NCBI GenBank assembly: GCA_020850315.1
Contig: JADZEY010000015.1
Coordinates: forward strand, 1-40,066
Reading direction: 5' to 3'
Length of the DNA: 40,066 nt
Source of the DNA: Armatimonadota bacterium
GTDB taxonomy: Bacteria > Bacteroidota > Ignavibacteria > OLB7
The notes beneath the pieces were generated by a model. It worked only from the letters and a program-made list of their open reading frames with translations. It did no database searches and was not told the DNA's origin. The translations under genes and the position numbers were made by a program. Of the stretch, positions 33,379 to 40,066 are shown in pieces. Positions within the stretch are counted from its first letter, which is position 1. Every line of letters starts with the position of its first letter.

Positions 33379-35097
33379 TTAGAATCGTGTTGTCATTCCA
33401 GTCCGCAGGAACTGTTCGCTTGCCGAGCCACCCCCGCGCGAGCTTCCGTAGCTGTACAGCGTAGTGGTTCCGCTCAGGTCCCAGGTCAATGTTTCGGTGA
33501 TGCTCCATGCTGCATCGGCTTGCAGTGTGAGGCTGTTGTCGGGGGTGAATCCAGCAAACGTATTCCGCGACCAGCCCAGCCGCAGCGATGGCCGCAGCCT
33601 TCCTTCCATCAATCGGTATCCGCCGCCGATCGCTGCCGAAAGCAAGCTCAACTCTGCTCCCGAAAACGTGTTCTGCACGCTGCTCAACGTTGCCGAAAGG
33701 GTCAGCGGGAAGGCTTGGAACGCCGTGGTCCAGGTTCCGAACAGCGAGGTGGTGTTGGAGTTGTTCAGCGCGCCGGTTAGGGTGTTGGCATCGGAGTAAT
33801 CGTTCAGGGCAACCGTGGCGGTGATGGTGTGGAGTAGCGATTCGCCCCGGAGCGTGTAGCTGGGGGTGATGCTGAACGACTGGTTCACGGTGCGGATTTT
33901 TAGCGTGTCGTTCTGGATGTTATTCCGCAGCCCAAAGTTGGTGTAGCTGGCGGCAACCATCAGTGCGTCGGTCAGTTGCGCAACCACGTTGGCCATTCCC
34001 AGAATCTGCGTTGCGGTCTGGAGGTTTGTGCCGGAAAGATTGTTGATCCGGTAGCCGATGGTTCCGTTCAGGATCAGCCGGTTGTCCAGAAATTGCGCCC
34101 GTGGCGAAAAGCGCAGCTCGAACAGGTCGGTTGGTTGGTAGGGGTATCCCAGCGGAACAAACCCATCCCCCAAGTAGCGAAGCTCGGCCTCGGCACCCCA
34201 AAAATTTTCATTGAAAACCACGCTGGCCATTGCCCCAACATCCAGCCGTGTGGATTCGCGAATCGGTTGGATGGGGGAGAGGAAGTCTAAATCGTTTCCG
34301 GCAAACTCTGCCGAGCGTTGGTCGCGTGTGAAGAGGGAGACTGCGCCCTCGGCCTTCAGCGAAAGCTGGTTGCTCAATCGGAAAAAGGTTGCCAGCGAAG
34401 CCAGCGAGCCTTGCTGTGGCGGAACAAAACCAATCGGCGCACCGATGATAGAGGTTGTGTCGTCGGCAACATGAACAGCGGTGAAATCAACGTAGCGGAG
34501 TTCACGGTCGCCAAGCCCAAGTTTGGCGGCAAGCATCGTCCGCCGGTACGCGCCAATGATATTGGCGGTGGAGTCGGGCTGGATTGCGCGCTGGGTTGTG
34601 CCGTAGAAACCGGCCACCAGCAGCGGCCCGGGTGCAAGCTCGGCTCCCACGCCAAACCCGGGAACATCCCCCGTGGAAAGCTCGGAGTAGCGAGGGGTCT
34701 GCGTCCCCAAATGGAGTTGCGCCCATCCATATTTAGGGGACAGGCTAACGGTGTTCAGCGGGTTTTGCAGGAACTGCTGGAAGCTCTGCTCCGGTGCAAA
34801 CGGAGTAGTAACGTTCGTCTGTTTGGAAGAAACGGCGATGGTGATCGGGAGTTGAAATTCTCCGTAGGCAACCGTTGGTGTCAGCACAAGGCGAAGCAGA
34901 GAAGAGGGGCGAACCGAGGGTTCGAAGCCAGTTGGGGAGGAGGAAGAGCCGTAAAAATCCCCGGCAAGCTGAGCTTGGCCGCTAAGCTGAAGCGACCCAG
35001 AATCAGCTTCCTGTGCAAAGGAAGAAGAGAGAGCAGAAAGGAGCATGAGCAGAACTGCCACGCCAGAGCGATCCCAAAAGCCGAAACCACAAGCCAT
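33379..35097 (-). CDS. Outer-membrane beta-barrel-like protein
   Basis: A 572-residue protein with a signal peptide (VAVLLMLLSALSSSFAQE) and a body made of alternating hydrophobic strands and short turns (LRLVLTPTVAYGEFQLPITIAV, GVGAELAPGPLLVAGFYG, LRPSLRLGWSRNTF), ending in an aromatic residue (GMTTRF), a typical last strand signal for outer-membrane barrels. The ATG at 35097 has a good GGAGG ribosome site 9 bases upstream. It heads the three-gene operon and probably anchors or exports the giant protein encoded next, a link inferred from position only. Substrate, if any, is unknown. Confidence 0.82.
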   Translation of the reverse strand: MACGFGFWDRSGVAVLLMLLSALSSSFAQEADSGSLQLSGQAQLAGDFYGSSSSPTGFEPSVRPSSLLRLVLTPTVAYGEFQLPITIAVSSKQTNVTTPFAPEQSFQQFLQNPLNTVSLSPKYGWAQLHLGTQTPRYSELSTGDVPGFGVGAELAPGPLLVAGFYGTTQRAIQPDSTANIIGAYRRTMLAAKLGLGDRELRYVDFTAVHVADDTTSIIGAPIGFVPPQQGSLASLATFFRLSNQLSLKAEGAVSLFTRDQRSAEFAGNDLDFLSPIQPIRESTRLDVGAMASVVFNENFWGAEAELRYLGDGFVPLGYPYQPTDLFELRFSPRAQFLDNRLILNGTIGYRINNLSGTNLQTATQILGMANVVAQLTDALMVAASYTNFGLRNNIQNDTLKIRTVNQSFSITPSYTLRGESLLHTITATVALNDYSDANTLTGALNNSNTTSLFGTWTTAFQAFPLTLSATLSSVQNTFSGAELSLLSAAIGGGYRLMEGRLRPSLRLGWSRNTFAGFTPDNSLTLQADAAWSITETLTWDLSGTTTLYSYGSSRGGGSASEQFLRTGMTTRF

Positions 35098-35471
35098 ACC
35101 TACAAACCTCCCACAGCAGTCGCGGGGCGACTGCTTAGTTGTGAATAATGTGTCTGGATCACCGCCATGTTCCTCAACTGGTGCGGTATCCGATTCACCA
35201 CCATGATCGTCGCTGCGCCTAAAATACTCTTAAAGCCAACACCTGGTACGCAGGCTGGTTGAAACATAGCAAGATTGGAGAGGTGGGGGAGGCAATTGAG
35301 AAGTTAGTCAGCTGTTTGCTGTTTGATTATCGGGCATAAAGGAGATTCCCACACACAGGTTGCACGCAGGTAGGCTCTTGTACAAGCATGGTGTAGTTGT
35401 TTTTGGATTGGCATAATAGTTGCCCTTTAGCAGCAAGGGAACATTCATCCATTCTTTAGAGATAGAGCTTA
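35098..35471. other. Divergent intergenic region
   Basis: 374 bases between the barrel operon (minus) and the zinc-ribbon gene (plus) hold both promoters. It contains the hairpin at 35115-35135 and AT-rich stretches such as 35310-35350. I see no gene; a short minus-strand frame at 35308-35526 lacks any protein-like features. Confidence 0.5.
35115..35135 (-). promoter_or_regulatory. Hairpin in the 5' leader of the barrel operon
   Basis: AGCAGTCGC and GCGACTGCT form a perfect 9-bp stem with a GGG loop, starting 17 bases upstream of the barrel start codon, next to its ribosome site. It might modulate translation or mRNA stability. No known regulator motif was recognised. Confidence 0.4.
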
Positions 35472-36032
35472 ATGGAGCAAGAACATCAACAGATGCTTGG
35501 GCACGAAGTAGGGGAGTACCAGGCAATAGTTGGGGTTGCGGCTATAGTATTATCGCCATCGCCAGCTGGCACTGCGGCAGAAGCGGCATTGCCCACCGGC
35601 ATGGCAAGCGCGACGGCAGCACTACTAACAGCCGTTCGGCAGGGGGCGGTAAGCCGCCAAGTAATGAGCGATGAACAGGCAGCACTGGCTTGGATAAAAA
35701 AGACGTTGCACCCGCAGGGGCTCTGCTGTCCACGTTGCGGAAGCAAATACCGCCGGGTTGCAAGGCATAAAGGCAAAATTCCAGCATGGCGCTGCACCGA
35801 TTGCGACCGGTACTACACAATGATGAGTGGGACAATTTTTGAAAAAACCAGACAAAGTGCCAATGGCCTTTTGCAGATTATTCATGGGATTTTTCAGGAG
35901 CGGCCATTAACCCATTTGGCACAGGAGATGAAAATGTCGCGCAAGCAGGTGTACAACATTCGCGAGAAACTTGCCCAGTTCGATAGTGAGTTTGAATTGC
36001 TGAATAAAGCAAGTCAAACATTGCCAGCATAG
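35472..36032 (+). CDS. Zinc-ribbon/HTH protein related to IS1595 transposase N terminus
   Basis: A 186-residue protein. Residues 82-110 form a four-cysteine zinc ribbon (CCPRCGSKYRR...WRCTDCDRYYTMMSGTIFE), like the N-terminal zf-IS1595 domain of ISXO2-type transposases. A helix-turn-helix follows (LTHLAQEMKMSRKQVYNIREKL). The DDE catalytic domain that normally comes next is absent: the protein ends 25 residues later, and a terminator follows. The first 65 residues are Ala-rich and unlike anything I recognise; an alternative start is the ATG at 35664 (MSDEQAALAW), but neither has a strong ribosome site. It is either a decayed transposase piece or a domesticated DNA-binding regulator for the fibre gene downstream. 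Confidence 0.7.
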   Translation: MEQEHQQMLGHEVGEYQAIVGVAAIVLSPSPAGTAAEAALPTGMASATAALLTAVRQGAVSRQVMSDEQAALAWIKKTLHPQGLCCPRCGSKYRRVARHKGKIPAWRCTDCDRYYTMMSGTIFEKTRQSANGLLQIIHGIFQERPLTHLAQEMKMSRKQVYNIREKLAQFDSEFELLNKASQTLPA

Positions 36033-36055
36033 CAGTTGGTATAGCTATTTCTATA

Positions 36056-36100
36056 ATCACTTAGCCGCAGGACAATATCCTGTGGCTAAGTGATTTTTTT
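36056..36100 (+). terminator. Rho-independent terminator of the zinc-ribbon gene
   Basis: ATCACTTAGCCGCAGGA and TCCTGTGGCTAAGTGAT form a 17-bp stem with one G-T pair (36056-36072 and 36078-36094), followed by seven T residues. It lies 23 bases past the stop at 36032. Confidence 0.92.
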
Positions 36101-36660
36101 ATAAAAGCATTTGAACATTTTGATAAATAGTGTTGCCGAGAAAGACCCTTCCAAATGCTGTGAAACCAAGTAAGTATAAGGTTTCCGAGGAGTGTCGTGT
36201 AATTATTCTGCTATTTATCCACATAGAAAAAAAATATGATAGAGAATTTTGTGTGCGGCATGAATAATATATGGTCGTAACAACGTTACTCCAGTAATGC
36301 TGAATCAATTTTGCAGGGAATTTGAATCAAAACGAGTGAAAGATTCATTCTTAAATGCGGAGTAACGCAATCGCGCTGCTGTACATTTACTGTTGCCTGT
36401 ATTGGGTACTCATTCTTTTGTCAGCAGAGCAATTGAGTGCGGATCAAAAAGCGGGATAGAGAATAGTCGTAGCGGCGGTAAGCGATGTATGAAGCGTTCC
36501 ACATGGGGACGCTTTCTTCATTTAATGAAGCATTGCAGACCAATTACACGCTGCGATTGCTTGCTGCCAAAGCTCATTCTCTTCCTTCAAAACCTCTATC
36601 AGGTTTCCTTCCAACATGCCTCATCTTCCATCTGTCTCATACAGAAGCAGGAACAATCTC
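36101..36660. other. AT-rich leader and intergenic region before the fibre gene
   Basis: This 560-base stretch is clearly more AT-rich than its neighbours, especially at 36101-36360. Two short frames (36099-36308 minus and 36393-36695 plus) have no signal peptide, ribosome site or family features. It presumably holds the promoter and a long leader for the repetitive gene at 36661. No tRNA-like or riboswitch structure was recognised. Confidence 0.5.
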
Positions 36661-39600
36661 ATGATTCCTTTGCGACACGTTTCTCCATCTTGTAGCCGCT
36701 GGATTGCTGTTGTAGCAATACTTGCTGCGCTGTTGCCATCTGCCACACAAGGGCAGGTTGTGTACGATCCCCACCCACGTGATTTTGCCACTCATCGCCT
36801 TGTTCTGGATGATGGCACCAACAACGGTTTCTGGGGTATCCTGCGTCTGACCGGGACGCTTACCAGTGACATCTACATTGATTTCCCTGCCGATGCCACC
36901 GGGCCTGTGATCCGTGGCAACTCAACTGGTGGGCAATCAATTACTGGCGGGCTAACCGTTGACGACTTAGCCCTAAGCACGCCGCTTGCGGCTATCTACG
37001 GCGGGACAGGCTTCAGTGCTTATGCGATTGGGGATATTCTGTACGCCAATACTCCTACCACGTTAGCGCGGCGGGCAATCGGCACCACAGGACAGATACT
37101 TGTGGTGGAAGGGGGCGTGCCGCAATGGTCCAACAGTAGCGTCTTTTCTTCTACTGGCGGGGCTACGCCTGTCACTGGCATTAATAGCGGAGACATCACC
37201 GCTGGCTTGCCGGAGGCAGTTACGAACATTGGCTACAACGATGCTGGCGGAGCAAATGGCCCCAGCACAACCAACATTGCTGGCAACACCAACATTGGAA
37301 GTGCCACCGGCGACAACGGTGGACCCACAACCACCACAGTCAACGGCAACGCCAACTTTACTGGCACAACAACATTTGCCGTTGCCCCAACGATTCCGTT
37401 GGCAACCGATAACATCTGGCGTGGCGTTGGCGGTGTGCAGACGGCATACGCGCCGGGCGCAGCCGGAACGGTGCTGACGGTGGTTGGCACAACGCCAACA
37501 TGGTCCAGCAGCATCGGCAACTCATCGGCACCGGAGAATGTGGTTGGTGGGCCGCTGAACCTGAACAGCACAGTAGCGGGATCGCCTTCGACAACGAACA
37601 TCAATGCCAGCCCAGCAACGGGTGGGACAACGAACATCGGGAACGGGACTTCGACAACGAATGTGGCAGGGACGACGAACCTGACAGGCCCGGCAACGCT
37701 GAGCGGCGCAACAACAACGATCAGCAGCCCAACAACGAACATCAACACTGCGCCGAACGCAGGTGGGACAACGACGATTGGGAACCCGACCTCGACAACG
37801 CAGCTGAATGGGACGGTGAACTTCACCAACCCGCCATCAATCCCGCTGGCGCAAAATGCCGTGTGGGTTGGGAATAGCTCCAACGTGCAGCAAGCGTACA
37901 ACTCCACAAATGTGAATGGTGCGGTGCTGGCCCAAAACGCCAGCGGCACGCCGACGTGGACAACCAGCACGGTGTTGGCAGCAACAACAGGAAGTGCCCC
38001 GGTGACGAACATCAACAATGGTGATGTGAACAACGGATCGGGAACGGAGTCGGTGACGAACATTGGCTACAACGACCCGGATGGAGGTGCTGGGGCAAAC
38101 GCTGCTTCAACCACGAACATTAACGGGAACACGGTGCTTGGCTCGAACACCGGAAGCGGTGGCGGCCCAACCACAACCACGGTTCTTGGAACGACGAATC
38201 TTCAGGGCGCGACAACGAACATCAACACCGCGCCGAACGCAGGTGGGACAACGACGATCGGGAACCCGACCTCGACCACACAGCTGAACGGGACAGTGAA
38301 CTTCACCAATCCGCCATCAATCCCGCTGGCGCAAAATGCCGTGTGGGTTGGGAATAGCTCCAACGTGCAGCAAGCGTACAACTCCACAAATGTGAGTGGT
38401 GCAGTGCTGGCCCAAAACGCCAGCGGCACGCCGACGTGGAGCACAACGAACAACTTCACGACAACAGCTCCGGCTGGTGGCGGCGCGGTGACGAACATCA
38501 ACACGGGTGATGTGAACAGCGGGAACAACAGCGAGGCAACAACGACGATCGGCTACAACGATCCCGACGGCGCGGTGGCAACAAACGCGGCCAGCCAAAC
38601 AACAGTGTTGGGGAACATCAACCTGAACAACACAAGCCCGGGAAGCACCTCGCCACAAACGACGACGATCGGGTACAACGATCCTGACGGAAGCGGTGCG
38701 AACGTGCCATCGCAGACGACGATACTTGGGAACACGAACATCAACGCAACGAATCCGAACAGCCCAACGGCGCAGGCCACAACGATCGGGTACAACGATC
38801 CGGATGGCGGAGGGCCGAACGCCGCATCAACAACGACGGTGCTTGGAACGACGAACCTTCAGGGGCCAACAACGAACATCAACACCGCGCCGAACGCAGG
38901 TGGGACAACGACGATCGGGAACCCGACATCAACCACACAGCTGAACGGGACGGTGAACTTCGCGAACGCGCCAGTGATTCCGCTGGCAACGGATAATGTT
39001 TGGGTTGGCGTTGGCGGTGTCCAGACGGCATATCCGCCGGGCGTGGCTGGCTCTGTTCTTTCCATTGTTGGAACAACGCCAACATGGAGCAGTGCTAACG
39101 TGCTGAACGCAACAGCGGGGCTTGCTCCAATCACCAACATCAACGCTCAGGATAACAACGTTGGCGGGGGGACCGAAGCGGTGACGAACATCGGTTACGA
39201 CGATCTATCATCTGGTGGATCCGATAATCCTTCCCAGACAAACATTCGTGGCAACACCAATCTGGGATCCAACAACGGCAACAACGGTGGCGCAACCACA
39301 ACCAGCGTTGTGGGAAACACCAATATCAACGCCAGCAACCCAAACAGCCCAACAACGCAGACCACGACAGTTGGCTACAACGATCCCGACGGAGCCGGAG
39401 CAAACGTTGCTTCCACAACCAATATCTTGGGAACAACCAACCTGACTGGCTCAACCAACAACATCGGCACAACGGACAATACTGCGGGGGGAGGACCGGA
39501 AAGCCAGGTCACAATCGGCTATAACGATCCCGACGGTGGTGGACCGAACGGCCCATCAAACACCACGATTAATGGCAACGTGACGTTCGCGAATGCGCCG

Positions 39601-40066
39601 GCGATTCCGTTGGCAACGGATAATATCTGGCGTGGTGTTGGTGGCGTGCAGACGGCATACGCGCCAGGGGCAGCCGGAACAGTGCTGACGGTGGTTGGCA
39701 CAACGCCGACATGGTCCAGCAGCATCGGCAACTCATCGGCACCGGAGAATGTGGTTGGTGGGCCGCTGAACCTGAACAGCACAGCAGCGGGATCGCCTTC
39801 GACAACGAACATCAATGCCAACCCAGCAACGGGTGGTACAACGAACATCGGGAACGGGACCTCGACAACGAATGTGGCAGGGACGACGAACCTGACAGGC
39901 CCGGCAACGCTGAGCGGTGCAACAACAACGATCAGCAGCCCAACAACGAACATCAACACGGCACCGAACGCAGGTGGGACAACGACGATCGGGAACCCGA
40001 CCTCGACCACACAGCTGAACGGAACGGTGAACTTTGCGAACGCGCCAACGATTCCGCTGGCAACGG
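36661..40066 (+). CDS. Giant repetitive Thr/Asn/Gly-rich secreted fibre-like protein (partial, open at right edge)
   Basis: An ATG at 36661 opens a frame with no stop for over 1130 codons to the window end. A signal peptide (CSRWIAVVAILAALLPSATQ) is followed by a short N-terminal domain, then a phage-tail-fibre-like phrase at about 112-160 (YGGTGFSAYAIGDILYANTP, GTTGQILVVEGGVPQWS). The rest consists of recurring modules: LATDNIWRGVGGVQTAYAPG followed by GTVLTVVGTTPTW; LAQNAVWVGNSSNVQQAY followed by GAVLAQNASGTPTW; TTTIGNPTSTTQLNGTVNF; and IGYNDPDG about seven times. It is likely a trimeric or beta-helical surface fibre or adhesin. The C terminus is outside the window. The opposite-strand frames here are shadows of its repeats. 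Confidence 0.82.
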   Translation, partial: MIPLRHVSPSCSRWIAVVAILAALLPSATQGQVVYDPHPRDFATHRLVLDDGTNNGFWGILRLTGTLTSDIYIDFPADATGPVIRGNSTGGQSITGGLTVDDLALSTPLAAIYGGTGFSAYAIGDILYANTPTTLARRAIGTTGQILVVEGGVPQWSNSSVFSSTGGATPVTGINSGDITAGLPEAVTNIGYNDAGGANGPSTTNIAGNTNIGSATGDNGGPTTTTVNGNANFTGTTTFAVAPTIPLATDNIWRGVGGVQTAYAPGAAGTVLTVVGTTPTWSSSIGNSSAPENVVGGPLNLNSTVAGSPSTTNINASPATGGTTNIGNGTSTTNVAGTTNLTGPATLSGATTTISSPTTNINTAPNAGGTTTIGNPTSTTQLNGTVNFTNPPSIPLAQNAVWVGNSSNVQQAYNSTNVNGAVLAQNASGTPTWTTSTVLAATTGSAPVTNINNGDVNNGSGTESVTNIGYNDPDGGAGANAASTTNINGNTVLGSNTGSGGGPTTTTVLGTTNLQGATTNINTAPNAGGTTTIGNPTSTTQLNGTVNFTNPPSIPLAQNAVWVGNSSNVQQAYNSTNVSGAVLAQNASGTPTWSTTNNFTTTAPAGGGAVTNINTGDVNSGNNSEATTTIGYNDPDGAVATNAASQTTVLGNINLNNTSPGSTSPQTTTIGYNDPDGSGANVPSQTTILGNTNINATNPNSPTAQATTIGYNDPDGGGPNAASTTTVLGTTNLQGPTTNINTAPNAGGTTTIGNPTSTTQLNGTVNFANAPVIPLATDNVWVGVGGVQTAYPPGVAGSVLSIVGTTPTWSSANVLNATAGLAPITNINAQDNNVGGGTEAVTNIGYDDLSSGGSDNPSQTNIRGNTNLGSNNGNNGGATTTSVVGNTNINASNPNSPTTQTTTVGYNDPDGAGANVASTTNILGTTNLTGSTNNIGTTDNTAGGGPESQVTIGYNDPDGGGPNGPSNTTINGNVTFANAPAIPLATDNIWRGVGGVQTAYAPGAAGTVLTVVGTTPTWSSSIGNSSAPENVVGGPLNLNSTAAGSPSTTNINANPATGGTTNIGNGTSTTNVAGTTNLTGPATLSGATTTISSPTTNINTAPNAGGTTTIGNPTSTTQLNGTVNFANAPTIPLAT
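37391..37822 (+). repeat. Long in-frame direct repeat, copy A of the fibre gene
   Basis: This stretch of about 430 bases is nearly identical to 39602-40033, at an offset of 2211 bases (737 codons). A few third-position changes separate the copies, for example GGCAACCGATAAC against GGCAACGGATAAT. The near-identity at the DNA level points to recent duplication or gene conversion within the gene. Confidence 0.85.
37732..37960 (+). repeat. Direct repeat, second family, copy 1
   Basis: About 229 bases encoding TTNINTAPNAGGTTTIG through GTPTW recur at 38212-38440 with an offset of 480 bases (160 codons) and only scattered differences. A shorter related copy is at 38868-38962. Confidence 0.85.
38212..38440 (+). 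repeat. Direct repeat, second family, copy 2
   Basis: The second copy of the 229-base unit. Upstream of it the stretch around 38175-38310 also matches 38820-38960, so repeat units overlap and nest. Confidence 0.85.
38868..38962 (+). repeat. Direct repeat, second family, short third copy
   Basis: Shares the ACAACGAACATCAACACCGC...CTGAACGGGACGGTGAACTT core with the copies at 37732 and 38212, then continues into the LATDN module instead of the LAQNA module. This is a junction where modules have been recombined. Confidence 0.8.
39602..40033 (+). repeat. Long in-frame direct repeat, copy B of the fibre gene
   Basis: The second copy of the 430-base repeat first seen at 37391. Similarity decays past about 40033, where GAACTTTGCGAACGCGCC replaces GAACTTCACCAACCCGCC. 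Confidence 0.85.

Noticed and set aside
36393-36695. A 100-residue plus-strand ORF in the fibre leader.
   Set aside because: No ribosome site, odd composition and overlap with the fibre start. No protein family features.
37233-38063. Minus-strand ORFs in the fibre region (37233-38063, 38202-38528, 38859-39143, 39519-40010) reading like hydrophobic repeat proteins (FVTDSVPDPLFTSPLLMFV).
   Set aside because: They are reverse-strand images of the plus-strand Thr/Asn/Gly-rich repeats and have no independent start, ribosome site or family similarity.
38061-39540. Regularly spaced ATCGG(C/G)TACAACGAT units, which could look like a CRISPR array.
   Set aside because: They lie in one open reading frame encoding IGYNDPDG, with uneven spacing and related rather than unique spacers.

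Overview
The window looks like part of a chromosome from a fairly GC-rich member of the Bacteroidota/Chlorobiota superphylum, plausibly a Kapabacteria- or Ignavibacteria-like lineage. This placement is an inference. It rests on OmpA and VWA-OmpA cell-envelope proteins, type IX secretion (T9SS)-like C-terminal sorting domains on a Rieske protein and on an M4 protease, giant secreted fibronectin/coiled-coil proteins, and few clear Shine-Dalgarno sites except at operon-internal starts. No rRNA, tRNA or CRISPR array was seen.

Layout. 1-1576: an insertion-sequence zone. The 5' end of an IS3-type element runs off the left edge. An SBBP beta-propeller gene fragment is cut at both ends by insertion sequences, and next to it lies a complete-looking IS1-family element with an insA/insB -1 frameshift site. 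1603-6585: a minus-strand housekeeping block with a hypothetical gene overlapping lysC (aspartokinase) by GTGA, then ybaB, a BtpA-family gene and a MATE exporter. 6837-10555: plus-strand TPR protein and a dual-OmpA outer-membrane protein. 10827-15830: minus strand, a lipoprotein-like gene overlapping a hypothetical gene by ATGA, and a large VWA-OmpA protein. 16257-17015: a plus-strand Rieske protein with an unexpected sorting domain. 17151-21537: minus-strand M4 metalloprotease and a secreted cyclophilin. 21891-23087: a plus-strand GNAT-cyclase fusion. 23219-35097: a minus-strand three-gene operon encoding an outer-membrane barrel, a 2663-residue coiled-coil and beta-rich secreted protein, and a fibronectin-type-III protein. 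35472-36032: a zinc-ribbon/HTH orphan of IS1595-transposase type. 36661-40066: the start of a very large Thr/Asn/Gly-rich repetitive secreted protein with phage-tail-fibre-like motifs, open at the right edge.

The accessory content is dominated by surface and secreted proteins. The two most system-like loci are the barrel/giant-coil/FN3 operon (about 11.9 kb), which looks like one envelope-spanning or surface machine, and the repetitive fibre gene, whose long in-frame DNA repeats could allow length variation by recombination. Intergenic gaps carry several different palindromic REP-like elements and heptamer-type repeats, plus recognisable intrinsic terminators.
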